From contig CAJUQH010000004.1 of assembly GCA_910588095.1 (NCBI GenBank), positions 1-64,000 on the forward strand: a stretch of DNA of 64,000 bases. The letters run 5' to 3'. The translations under genes were made by a program, and so were the position numbers. Under the pieces are notes generated by a model. It made no database searches and was not told the origin of the DNA. It saw only the letters and a list, made by a program, of their open reading frames with translations. Below are positions 1 through 8,294 of the stretch, one piece after another. Source of the DNA: an uncultured Eggerthellaceae bacterium. Its GTDB lineage: Bacteria; Actinomycetota; Coriobacteriia; Coriobacteriales; Eggerthellaceae. Position 1 is the first letter of the stretch. Each line of letters starts with the position of its first letter.

Positions 1-986
1 AGGTGGGCGACTCCGAGACCCCCAACCACGGCCTCGTCACCCCAGGCAGCGTGAATGAGGGCGACCGCACCCCCATCGCCGAGGTGAGCTACGAGTTCGC
101 TGTGGCGGATGATGAGGTGGACAAGACCATCCCGGGCGACCCCTTCTACATCAACGACAACGGCACGGTCTATGGCCTCGGCTATATCAAGCGCGCAGCA
201 GACGACATAGCCGCCAACGGCACCGCCTCGAGCTACTACGGACAGTTCAAGGGCTGGCTCGACGCCCAGGTGATGACCAACGGCAACCCAGGGCCTGGAC
301 CCTACTTCATGATGAGGGTCAAGGGCGCGACCGCCGATGACGGCTATCTCCCCGTGCAGCTCATCGGCATCTGCCAGGACACCAAATCCGACGGCACCGG
401 CAAGGCGGGCCTCACGTTCCAGATGAGGGATGTTTATGCACTCAGACAGCTTACGTGCCAAGACGCTGGTAGCACTTTCTTTGTTAATGCGATGAATTCC
501 ACGGGCAGCAATGTGGGTGGATGGGGAGAATCGGAGCTAAAAAGACAGCTTCAGGGCACCTTTCTCAGCAAGCTTGACCCTGGTATGCAAACTGCCATTG
601 CGCGCATAGACAAATACCAGCAAATTGCTTACACAGCTACAGATTATGTGGGTGCTGGATTGCTCCAAAAAACCAGTGGAGAATCAGTGTGGCTGCCGTC
701 GCTACATGAAGTAATGGGGCGAACCTTTGATTTCAACAACGAATCCGAGGGCCTTACGATCAACGGTTACATGCCTTTCCAATATGAGGCATTCAGAACC
801 GAAGGAACCTCGACCGTCAATACGAAGGCAATCAAATCCTTTAATGGAGGAATATGTGATTGGTGGCTGCGCTCGTTCGGACGGGATATTGGTGGCGGAA
901 TCTGCTGTGCTCATTTTGATGGCAGCATTCTAGGGCATCCGCCGCACGATTATTCTGTTGGTGTGGTGCCAGCTTTCTGCCTATAA
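1..986 (+). CDS. C-terminal part of a surface-type protein with DUF6273-like domain (5' end outside window)
   Basis: The reading frame is open from the window edge; the GTG at 3 is only the first in-frame start-like codon and no ribosome binding site can be seen, so the protein almost certainly begins upstream. About 327 residues are visible. From roughly residue 140 to the end the sequence resembles DUF6273 domains: an ordered fold with a WWLRS motif near residue 290 and an ending of the GVVPAFCL type, typical of secreted or surface proteins of gut Firmicutes and Coriobacteriia. No sortase motif or membrane segment is visible at the C-terminus. Base composition shifts within the gene: positions 1-430 are GC-rich like the chromosome, while about 430-1000 is clearly AT-richer, which suggests a mosaic or acquired C-terminal module. 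Function is not known; a role at the cell surface is inferred. Confidence 0.6.
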   Translation, partial: VGDSETPNHGLVTPGSVNEGDRTPIAEVSYEFAVADDEVDKTIPGDPFYINDNGTVYGLGYIKRAADDIAANGTASSYYGQFKGWLDAQVMTNGNPGPGPYFMMRVKGATADDGYLPVQLIGICQDTKSDGTGKAGLTFQMRDVYALRQLTCQDAGSTFFVNAMNSTGSNVGGWGESELKRQLQGTFLSKLDPGMQTAIARIDKYQQIAYTATDYVGAGLLQKTSGESVWLPSLHEVMGRTFDFNNESEGLTINGYMPFQYEAFRTEGTSTVNTKAIKSFNGGICDWWLRSFGRDIGGGICCAHFDGSILGHPPHDYSVGVVPAFCL

Positions 987-1080
987 CCATATTGGCAGCC
1001 ATCAACCAAGCACTGCCCCAGCCTTCTGCTTGTAAGCAGCTAAACGGAGAAGGAGCGCAGTCGGCTCGCGCCAAGGCAAA

Positions 1081-1110
1081 GGAAGCGCTCGCCCGTCAGC
1101 GGGCGCTTCC
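1081..1110. terminator. Hairpin between convergent surface-protein gene and rnr
   Basis: GGAAGCGCTCGCCCG pairs with CGGGCGCTTCC across a TCAG loop. It lies between the stop of the plus-strand gene (986) and the stop of the minus-strand rnr gene (1173), so it could end transcripts from both sides. It has no long T-run, so factor-independent strength is uncertain. A second weaker hairpin, AGCCACG/CGTGGCT, sits at about 1151-1169 just past the rnr stop. Confidence 0.5.
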
Positions 1111-1172
1111 GCCTATGAGGGCCCAAGCGAGCGGCCCAGCGAAGATGCGGCAGCCACGCTGCCGTGGCTCCA

Positions 1173-3236
1173 TCACGCCAAGCGGAACTCGAGGGTGCGG
1201 GTGAGCGGGTCGGCCGCCTTCAGCATGACGGCGATGCGCTGGCCGAGGCGGTACGCCTTCCCCGTCTCCTCGCCGACGAGGGTGTAGCGGTCGGGGTCGA
1301 AGGCGAAGTACTCGGCCCCCAACGCGCGGATGGGCAGGAAGCCCTCGGCGGTGCATTCGAGCCGCACGTAGAGCCCATGGACCGACACGCCCGACACGAT
1401 GCCCGAGAACGCCTGCCCTAACGAAGCCGCCAGGTACTCTATCATCTTGAGCTCTTGGGACTCGCGGGCCGCGGCGTCGGCGATGCGCTCCATCTCGGAA
1501 GAATGCTCGGCCAGCCAAGGCAGCGCCTGCACCTCTTGGTCGAAGCAGCCGGAGCGCTTGGTGAGCGCGGCGCGTAGCATGCGATGCACCACGAGGTCAG
1601 GGTAGCGGCGTATAGGGCTCGTGAAGTGGCAGTAGGCGCTCAGCCCCAGCCCGTAATGGCCGTCGTTCACCGGCTTGTAGACCGCGCGCTTCATAGCACG
1701 CAGCAGCAGCGACGAAACCAGCTCGTGCTCGGGGCGGCCTGCCGTGGCGGCGAGGATGCCCTGGATGGTGTGGGGGTTGCCCATGATGAGGTGCGCATGC
1801 ATGGCCTCAGTGAACCACGGGAACTCCTGGAACACCGGCACGAGCGCCGCCAGCGCATCAGCCGAGGGCTTCTCATGCACGCGGTAGAGGCAAGGCCATT
1901 CCTGGCCAGCCAGGTGGCGCGCCACTGTCTCGTTGGCCAGGATCATCGCCTGCTCGATGAGCTCGGTGGCATCGGTCTTGGTGCGCAGGACGATGGCGAG
2001 CGGCTTGCCGTCGGCGTCGAGCCTCACCTTGGCCTCGGTGGAGGCGAAGTCGATGGAGCCTTGGCTGCGCCGGAAGGCTGCGAGCTTCTTGGCGATGGCG
2101 TCGCACTGGCGGATGCGCTGCTCGAGGGCGTCCCCTTCTCCGCTGACGGGCGGATTGGCGCCGTCGAGCACTGCCTGGGCGTCGTCGTAGCTCAGCCGCG
2201 CACGGGAGCGCATGAGGGCCGGGTACGCATCGTAGGCGACCACTTGAGCGCTGTCGTCGAGGTACATGTCGACGGTCATGCAGCGACGGTCCTCGCCGGG
2301 CTTGAGAGAGCACAGCTCGTCGGAAAGGGCCGGCGGCAGCATGGGAAGCACGCGGTCGACCAGGTATGCGCTCGTGGCGCGGCGGCGGGCCTCCAGGTCG
2401 ATGGAGGAGCCCCAGGGCACGTAGTGGGACACGTCGGCGATATGCACGCCAAGGCGCCACAGGCCGCGCTTTCCCTTTTTGAAATCGGCAAACGCGTCAG
2501 AGTCCCCAAAAGAAGCCAGCGAGGGGGCTTCCAGCGCGTCAGCAAAGACGAAGTCGATGGACAGGGCGTCGTCGAAGTCCTTGGCGTCGGCCGGGTCGAT
2601 GGTGAAGGCGAAGCGGTCGCGGATGTCGCGGTAGCCCTGGGCCAGCGCGCCTTCCGCGTCGAGGGCGGCTTCCGCGGCCTGGGCCAACGCCGCCTCGGAG
2701 AAGCGCGTCTCAAGCTTGTGGCGCGCGATGATGACGTCGACCCCCAAGGTGCCGTCGCCGGCCTGGCCGAGCACTTCCTCCACCACGCCCGTAGCCGCGC
2801 TGTGGCGCGTGGGGAACTGCGCGATGCGCACGCGCACGAGCGCGCCATCGGGCACGTCGGGCGCATCGGCGCGCATGGTGAAGATGTCGTAGGGAATGCG
2901 CGGGTCATCGGGCACCACCACGCCGAAGGGCTCGGCCACCTCGTAGCGGCCCACCAGGGTGTCATGGGCGCGGTCGAGCACTCGCAGCACCCGAGCCTGG
3001 GGCTTGTCGTCGCCTTGGCGGCTGTTGCCCTTACGGCCCTTCCGCGCATGGGGGCCTGACGAAGCCGGGGCCACCTCCACCAGGTCGCCGTCGAAGGCGC
3101 CGTTCATGGCGCGCTCGGGGATGAAGAACTCGCCTTCGGCCGTGGGAACGAAGCCGTAGCCCGAGGCATGCACGTTGAGCACGCCGCGCGGATGGGCCGA
3201 TTGCTTGCGCCGGGTGCGCTGCTTCGGGCGCGCCAT
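1173..3236 (-). CDS. rnr: Ribonuclease R (RNB-family 3'-5' exoribonuclease)
   Basis: A 687-residue RNase II/R family exoribonuclease that degrades structured RNA processively from the 3' end. The N-terminus is basic, followed by a cold-shock-type OB fold (about residues 18-60, GYGFV motif). The RNB catalytic domain contains the metal-binding motif DPADAKDFDD near residues 214-223 and the conserved FTSPIRRYPD motif. An S1 domain follows at about 610-687. Length is slightly shorter than E. coli RNase R and fits actinobacterial members. The ATG start overlaps the stop of the upstream ctp gene in an ATGA arrangement, so translation is probably coupled. It is the last gene of the secA-prfB-transketolase-ftsEX-ctp-rnr run. 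RNase II cannot be excluded from sequence alone, but the basic N-terminus and domain order favour RNase R. Confidence 0.9.
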   Translation of the reverse strand: MARPKQRTRRKQSAHPRGVLNVHASGYGFVPTAEGEFFIPERAMNGAFDGDLVEVAPASSGPHARKGRKGNSRQGDDKPQARVLRVLDRAHDTLVGRYEVAEPFGVVVPDDPRIPYDIFTMRADAPDVPDGALVRVRIAQFPTRHSAATGVVEEVLGQAGDGTLGVDVIIARHKLETRFSEAALAQAAEAALDAEGALAQGYRDIRDRFAFTIDPADAKDFDDALSIDFVFADALEAPSLASFGDSDAFADFKKGKRGLWRLGVHIADVSHYVPWGSSIDLEARRRATSAYLVDRVLPMLPPALSDELCSLKPGEDRRCMTVDMYLDDSAQVVAYDAYPALMRSRARLSYDDAQAVLDGANPPVSGEGDALEQRIRQCDAIAKKLAAFRRSQGSIDFASTEAKVRLDADGKPLAIVLRTKTDATELIEQAMILANETVARHLAGQEWPCLYRVHEKPSADALAALVPVFQEFPWFTEAMHAHLIMGNPHTIQGILAATAGRPEHELVSSLLLRAMKRAVYKPVNDGHYGLGLSAYCHFTSPIRRYPDLVVHRMLRAALTKRSGCFDQEVQALPWLAEHSSEMERIADAAARESQELKMIEYLAASLGQAFSGIVSGVSVHGLYVRLECTAEGFLPIRALGAEYFAFDPDRYTLVGEETGKAYRLGQRIAVMLKAADPLTRTLEFRLA

Positions 3237-4540
3237 CAGCGGGCAGCGAGGGAGCGGGCGGTGTCGACGGCCACTTCGAGCTGCATGTCGGAATCGTCCG
3301 ACGACACGAGCGACACGTTGGGCACGACGCCCACGCCGTCGATGGATGCGCCCAGGGGCGTGAGGTAGTAGGCCGCGGTGTAGCGCACGCCGCCGCCGAA
3401 GGTGAGCTCGCGCGTGACCTGCACCGAGCCCTTGCCGCGGGTGGTCTGGCCCACCACGGTGGCGCGCTGGTTGCCCTGCAGGCCAGCCGCCAGCACCTCG
3501 GCCGCGGCGGACGTGTAGTCGTTGGCCAGCACCACGAGCGGCGCGTTGGTGATGGTCGTGCCCGTCGCTGACTTGGGCGTGGTGCCGTCGGCCGTTTCCA
3601 CCTCGACGATGACGCCGCTCTGCACGAACAGGCAGGCGATGTCCACCGCCTGGGTGAGGTAGCCGCCGGGGTTGTCGCGGATGTCCAGCACGAAGGCGGT
3701 GGCGCCTTCGGCCGTGAGCGACGAGACCGCGTCCTTCACCAGGTCGGACGAGTTCTGCGATATCTGGCGCAAGCGCACGTAGCCCACGCCGTCGTCAAGG
3801 CTCGTGGACACGTTGGGCAGCTCGAAGGCGTGGCTCGTCAGCGTGGTGGTGAAGCTGCTGCCCTTCTGGGCGTCGGGCGAGCTGGGATGCATCCACGAGA
3901 CCACCACCTGGCTGCCTTCCTCGCGGGCAAGGTCGTTGATGACCTCCGACGAGGTCCAGCCCTCGGTGCTCGTGCCGTCGATGGCCTCGATGAAGTCGCC
4001 TTGGGCCACGCCCAGGCTCTCGGCCTCCGACCCTTCGAACACGTCGGCAGCGTACACGCGCCCGTCATGCTCGGAGAACAGCACGCCGATGCCGGTGTAG
4101 CTGCGCTCGGTGGCTTCCTTCACGTAGGCCGCGTAGCGCTCGGCGTCGAAGTAGGCCGCGTAGGGGTCGTCGAGCGATTCCATGAGCGCCTTCATGACCA
4201 CCGGCGTGGCGCGGCCCAGGTCGAGGTCGTCCATGCTGTTGCTGGTGAGCAGGTCCTCCACTTCCTCGAGCCGTGCCGTGAGGGAGTTGTAGCTGGTCTT
4301 GAGCGGCTTGTTGGCCTGGCTGGCCGTGGCCTGGCCCTCCTCGACGGGAAAGCCCAGCGACGCCACGAAGGCCACCTGGCTGCGCACGGCGAAGCCCCCG
4401 ACGAACGCCAGCACCACCAGCATGAAGAAGGCGAGCGCACGCGCGATCCTTCGATTGCGCATGCGCTCGCGGAGCGTGGCCGTGACCGCCTGCTTGGTCA
4501 GGCGCACCCGGCCGGTCTTTTCTTTCTGCGTCTCGCCCAC
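3236..4540 (-). CDS. C-terminal processing peptidase, S41 family (PDZ protease)
   Basis: A 434-residue membrane-anchored serine protease of the CtpA/CtpB type. One N-terminal membrane segment lies at about residues 33-52 after a basic cytoplasmic tail, placing the rest outside. A PDZ domain spans about 150-230 and the S41 catalytic domain follows. The Ser/Lys dyad is visible as Ser344 in a TSAAAE motif and Lys370 in TTRGKGSVQ. Such proteases trim or degrade cell-envelope substrates. It sits 18 nt downstream of ftsX, a neighbourhood seen in many Gram-positive bacteria where FtsEX controls peptidoglycan hydrolases, so a role in envelope remodelling is inferred. The stop overlaps the rnr start. 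Confidence 0.9.
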   Translation of the reverse strand: MGETQKEKTGRVRLTKQAVTATLRERMRNRRIARALAFFMLVVLAFVGGFAVRSQVAFVASLGFPVEEGQATASQANKPLKTSYNSLTARLEEVEDLLTSNSMDDLDLGRATPVVMKALMESLDDPYAAYFDAERYAAYVKEATERSYTGIGVLFSEHDGRVYAADVFEGSEAESLGVAQGDFIEAIDGTSTEGWTSSEVINDLAREEGSQVVVSWMHPSSPDAQKGSSFTTTLTSHAFELPNVSTSLDDGVGYVRLRQISQNSSDLVKDAVSSLTAEGATAFVLDIRDNPGGYLTQAVDIACLFVQSGVIVEVETADGTTPKSATGTTITNAPLVVLANDYTSAAAEVLAAGLQGNQRATVVGQTTRGKGSVQVTRELTFGGGVRYTAAYYLTPLGASIDGVGVVPNVSLVSSDDSDMQLEVAVDTARSLAAR

Positions 4541-4558
4541 GGCTGATACCCGGTATGG

Positions 4559-5470
4559 CTACACCTTAAGGTAGCGGCGCATGGCCAGGGCCGAGCCCAG
4601 CAAGCCGATGAGCAAGCCGGCCACGACCAGGGCTGCATAGATGAGCAGGTACGTGAGGCCCGGCACGTCGAACGACAGGAACTGGAGCGAGTTCTGCAGC
4701 TGCGGGATGGCGAACATGCGCAGCAGCTGGATGATGAGCACGGCGAACAGCGAGCCGATGAGCGCATGGATGGCGCCCTCCATGAGGAAGGGCCCGCGGA
4801 TGAAGCCGTTGGACGCACCCACCAGGCGCATGATGGCGATCTCCTTGCGGCGCGCCAGGATGGCCAGGCGGATGGTGTTGTTGATGAACACCAGCGCGAT
4901 GAACACCAGCAGCACGATGAGGGCCAAGCCGATGTAGCGCACGTAGTTGGTCACCGCGAACAGGCGCTCGACGGTGTCCTGGCCATACTTGATGGAGTCG
5001 CCCACGTCCTCGGGGTTCTCGCAGATGCGCTGGTAGGTGGAGTTGCCCTCCAGCTGGCTGGCGACGCTCTCGACCATCTGCGGGTCCGACAGCTCCACGT
5101 CGATGGAGGCCGGCAGCGGGTTCTGGCCGTCGAGCTGCTCGATTATCTCGGCGTTGGAGATGGAGTTGCTGAAGTTCTCGAGCGCCTGCTCCTTGGTGGT
5201 GAACGTCACGTTCTGGACGTCGCTCATGTTGCGCACGGCGTCCATGACCCGGTCGATGTCCGACTGGTCGGCATCGTCGGCCACGTAGGCGGTGATGGTC
5301 ACCTCGTCCTCGACCGAGGACACCAGGCCCTCCACCATGACCGCTGCCACCAGGAACACGCCGATGATGAGCAGCGACAGGAAGATGGTGATGATGGAGC
5401 CCAGGGTGGTGGAGAGGTTGCGGGTGAAGCCCTGGAGCGATTCCCGCAGGAAGTAGCCGAAACTAGACAT
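4559..5470 (-). CDS. ftsX: Cell division protein FtsX
   Basis: A 303-residue permease-like membrane protein of the FtsX family. It has an N-terminal cytoplasmic stretch, a first membrane helix (about residues 22-48), a large extracellular domain (about 50-170), then three more helices at about 178-202, 220-245 and 272-298, the family topology. The FtsE-FtsX complex does not transport solutes but passes a conformational signal across the membrane to peptidoglycan hydrolases at the division site. The start overlaps the 3' end of ftsE by a few bases, so the pair is translationally coupled. Length and topology are normal. Confidence 0.93.
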   Translation of the reverse strand: MSSFGYFLRESLQGFTRNLSTTLGSIITIFLSLLIIGVFLVAAVMVEGLVSSVEDEVTITAYVADDADQSDIDRVMDAVRNMSDVQNVTFTTKEQALENFSNSISNAEIIEQLDGQNPLPASIDVELSDPQMVESVASQLEGNSTYQRICENPEDVGDSIKYGQDTVERLFAVTNYVRYIGLALIVLLVFIALVFINNTIRLAILARRKEIAIMRLVGASNGFIRGPFLMEGAIHALIGSLFAVLIIQLLRMFAIPQLQNSLQFLSFDVPGLTYLLIYAALVVAGLLIGLLGSALAMRRYLKV

Positions 5471-6308
5471 CGGAACCGTACACCCCCCTGTCTTGGTCGC
5501 GCGTGAGGTGGCCGCGGTCGAGCGCGATGACGCGGCGGCGCATGTCGTCGACCATGCCGCGGTCGTGGGTGGCCACCAGCACCGTGGTGCCCGTGCGGTT
5601 GATGCGCTCGAGCAGGTCCATGATGCCGCGCGAGGTCTGCGGGTCGAGGTTGCCCGTGGGCTCGTCGCAGATGAGCAGCGGCGGGCGGTTCACGATGGCA
5701 CGCGCGATGGACACGCGCTGCTGCTCGCCGCCGGAGAGCTGGTCGGGCATCTTGTTGATTTTGTCCTGCAGGCCCACCAGGCGAAGCACCTCGGGGGCCT
5801 GGGTCTTGATGACGTGGCGGCTCTTGCCGATGACCTCGAGCGCGAACGCCACGTTCTCGAACACCGTCTTGTTGGGGAGCAGCTTGAAGTCCTGGAACAC
5901 GCAGCCGATGTTGCGTCGCAGGAACGGCACGCGCCAGTTGCGCATGGTGGTCAGGTCTTCGTCGGCCACGTAGATGCGCCCGCTCGTGGGCGTGATCTCG
6001 CGGGTGAGCAGCTTGATGAAGGTGGACTTGCCGCTGCCCGAATGGCCGATGAGGAACAGGAACTCCCCAGCGAATATCTGAAGCGAGATGTTGGAGAGGG
6101 CCGGCCGGTTGGGCTGGGCCTCGTAGACCTTGGTCACGTGGTCGAAGGTGATGACCGGGGTGCCCATCTGCACAGGGACATCGTTGATGTCCAGCTGCGG
6201 CAGCGACTGCGACAGGTCGGCTGCTGCCTGGGCCGGGTTGTACGCCCGCCCGGCGCGCCCGTGGCTGCCGCCCCGGCCACGTTGGCTGTGTTGCGCCTCG
6301 TATGCCAT
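5463..6308 (-). CDS. ftsE: Cell division ATP-binding protein FtsE, with N-terminal extension
   Basis: ABC-type ATPase partner of FtsX. The ATG at 6308 (protein MAYEAQHSQR...) is chosen because a GGAG motif lies 9 nt upstream; a longer frame to 6428 would run into the preceding transketolase gene. This gives 281 residues, with about 50 residues of Gly/Arg/Ala/Gln-rich sequence before the ATPase core, longer than the usual FtsE of about 220-230. Walker A is GHSGSGKS, the signature is LSGGEQQR and Walker B is LLICDEPTGNLD. FtsE-type NBDs energise FtsX-dependent activation of cell-wall hydrolases. The extension looks disordered; its role is unknown. Confidence 0.92.
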   Translation of the reverse strand: MAYEAQHSQRGRGGSHGRAGRAYNPAQAAADLSQSLPQLDINDVPVQMGTPVITFDHVTKVYEAQPNRPALSNISLQIFAGEFLFLIGHSGSGKSTFIKLLTREITPTSGRIYVADEDLTTMRNWRVPFLRRNIGCVFQDFKLLPNKTVFENVAFALEVIGKSRHVIKTQAPEVLRLVGLQDKINKMPDQLSGGEQQRVSIARAIVNRPPLLICDEPTGNLDPQTSRGIMDLLERINRTGTTVLVATHDRGMVDDMRRRVIALDRGHLTRDQDRGVYGSDV

Positions 6309-6375
6309 TGTTGCTAGCTCCGTTCGAATTGCTCCGTTTGCACAAAGACCTTCATATTCTACCAGAGATGCTGTG

Positions 6376-7353
6376 CTATGCCCGCTTCTCCATAACCATT
6401 TTCGCGGCATCGGCGATGGCGGCCGCATCCATGGCGAAGAAGGCCAGCAGCTCCTCGAACTCGCCGGACTTGCCGAAGCGGTCGTCCATGCCGACGAACG
6501 CCAGGGGTGCCGGATGCAGGCGCGCCGCGGCCTCGGCCACAGCCGAGCCCAGGCCGCCGTGGACGGAATGCTCCTCGGCCACCACGGCGCAGCCGGTCTT
6601 GGCCAGCGACGTGATGATGGACTCCTCGTCGAGGGGCTTCACGGAGTACGCGTCGATGACCTCGGCCGCTATGCCCTCGGCGGCCAGCAGGTCGGCTGCC
6701 TTCAGCGCCTCGTCGACCTCGATGCCGTTGGCGATGAGGGTGACGTCGGGCCCTTCGCGCAGCACGCAGGAACCGCCCAGCTCGAGCTCGACGCCCTCGC
6801 CGTAGACCGCGGGCACGTTGGCGCGGCCCATGCGCACGTACACGGGGCCCGGCGTGGCAGCGGCCAGGCGCAGGGCGCCGCGGGCGCTCGCGTAGTCAGC
6901 CGGCACGAGCACGCGCATGCCCGGCAGCGAGCGCATGAGCGACACGTCCTCGAGCATCTGGTGGGTGCCGCCGTCAGGGCCCACCGATATGCCAGCGTGG
7001 GTAGGGCATATCTTCACGTCGAGGCCGGCGTAGCACACGGTGTTGCGTATCTGGTCATAGGCGCGGCCGGTGCCGAACACGGCGAAGGAGCCGGTGAAGG
7101 CCACCTTTCCCGTAAGCGAGAGCCCGGCGGCCACGTCCACCATGTTCTGCTCGGCTATGCCGCAGTTGAACAGGCGGCTTGCGTTCTCGGGAGATGCAGC
7201 GGCGAACTTGGCCGTGGTGGTGGAGCCGGTCAGGTCGGCGTCGACGGCCACCACGGGCACGCCTTCGGCGGCCAGCTCGGCCAGGGTGGGGCCGAAGGCG
7301 GCGCGGGTGGCGCGGCGCTGGGCCTTCTCTTCTTCAGTAGCGAGTCTCATCAT
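6376..7353 (-). CDS. Transketolase, C-terminal subunit
   Basis: A 325-residue protein matching the pyrimidine-binding and C-terminal domains of transketolase (the DXS/transketolase C-terminal type). It carries the conserved GIAEQNM motif, whose glutamate activates thiamine diphosphate, and a GTHQMLED stretch. Together with the N-terminal subunit encoded 21 nt upstream it should form the two-chain transketolase of the non-oxidative pentose phosphate pathway. A strong AAGGAGG motif precedes the start, which may be at either of two adjacent ATG codons (7353 or 7350). Split transketolases are common in archaea, Firmicutes and Coriobacteriia, so this is not a frameshifted pseudogene. Confidence 0.88.
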   Translation of the reverse strand: MMRLATEEEKAQRRATRAAFGPTLAELAAEGVPVVAVDADLTGSTTTAKFAAASPENASRLFNCGIAEQNMVDVAAGLSLTGKVAFTGSFAVFGTGRAYDQIRNTVCYAGLDVKICPTHAGISVGPDGGTHQMLEDVSLMRSLPGMRVLVPADYASARGALRLAAATPGPVYVRMGRANVPAVYGEGVELELGGSCVLREGPDVTLIANGIEVDEALKAADLLAAEGIAAEVIDAYSVKPLDEESIITSLAKTGCAVVAEEHSVHGGLGSAVAEAAARLHPAPLAFVGMDDRFGKSGEFEELLAFFAMDAAAIADAAKMVMEKRA

Positions 7354-7374
7354 GGCGCTTCCTTCCCTCCTTCG

Positions 7375-8199
7375 TCACTGCGCGGCGCCCAGGGCGGCCA
7401 GGGCCTCCTGGAGCTGGGCAGCGTCGGGCGCTTTGCCGTGCCAGCCGGCTTGGTTCTCCATGAACGGCACGCCCTTGCCCTTGACGGTGCGCGCCACGAC
7501 GAGCTTGGGCTGCGGGCTGCTGTCGGCCTTGGCGGCGGACAGCGCGTCGATGAGGGCCGCCAGGTCGTGGCCGTCGGCCGTGGTGACGCTCCAGCCGAAG
7601 GCGGCGAAGCGCGCGCCCAGGTCGCCCGGGTCGCACACCTCGTGGATGCAGCCGTCTATCTGCAGCTCGTTGTTGTCGATGATGGCCACCAGATGGCCGA
7701 GCTTTTGATGGGCGGAGAACATGGCCGCCTCCCATACCTGGCCCTCCTGGCATTCGCCGTCGCCCAGCAGGGCGAACACGCGGGCGTCGTTGCCGTCGAG
7801 GCGCAGGCCGCAGGCCGTGCCGGCGGCGATGGAGAGGCCCTGGCCGAGGGAGCCGGTGGACACCTCGACGCCCGGGCACAGCTTGGAGTCGGGGTGGCCC
7901 TGCAGCCGGCTGCCCAGCTTGCGCAAGGTCATGAGCTCCCCGCGCGGGAAGAACCCGGCGTGGGCCAGCACGGTGTAGAGGGCCGGGGCCGCGTGGCCCT
8001 TGGCCAGCACGAACCGGTCGCGGCCGGCCATGTGCGGGTCGGCCGGGTCGTACGCCATCACACCGCCGAGGTACAGCGCCGCGAGCACGTCGATGCAGGA
8101 GAGCGAGCCGCCTGGATGGCCGCTGCCCGCCTCGGCTATCATCTTCACGATGTCGGCGCGCATCGCCTGGGCGCGCTGCTCGAGTTCTGGGATGTCCAC
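7375..8199 (-). CDS. Transketolase, N-terminal subunit
   Basis: Thiamine-diphosphate-binding half of a split transketolase. A GTG start at 8199 (protein VDIPELEQRA...) is preferred to the longer frame to 8313 because an AGAAGG motif sits about 7 nt upstream and the longer frame would run into the 3' end of prfB. This gives 274 residues, the normal size. The GSGHPGGSLS motif near the N-terminus and the GDGECQEGQ stretch, which starts the Mg-ThDP motif and continues to IIDNN, are clear. It pairs with the C-terminal subunit immediately downstream. Confidence 0.88.
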   Translation of the reverse strand: MDIPELEQRAQAMRADIVKMIAEAGSGHPGGSLSCIDVLAALYLGGVMAYDPADPHMAGRDRFVLAKGHAAPALYTVLAHAGFFPRGELMTLRKLGSRLQGHPDSKLCPGVEVSTGSLGQGLSIAAGTACGLRLDGNDARVFALLGDGECQEGQVWEAAMFSAHQKLGHLVAIIDNNELQIDGCIHEVCDPGDLGARFAAFGWSVTTADGHDLAALIDALSAAKADSSPQPKLVVARTVKGKGVPFMENQAGWHGKAPDAAQLQEALAALGAAQ

Positions 8200-8294
8200 A
8201 TTCGCCCCTTCTCGCTGGTGGAAGCTAAGGCTTCCATTGTATAGGACGGCGTCGGCGTTGCGGGCGGCGTTTCCGCCGCGAGCCGGCGGGAAGG

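Noticed and set aside
1584..3059. A 491-codon plus-strand open frame
   Set aside because: Shadow of RNase R.
6376..8199. Split transketolase as a frameshifted pseudogene
   Set aside because: Both halves have their own ribosome sites and normal subunit ends, and two-gene transketolases are well known.
6130..8244. A 704-codon plus-strand open frame
   Set aside because: Shadow opposite the transketolase and ftsE genes; no ribosome site and no domain.
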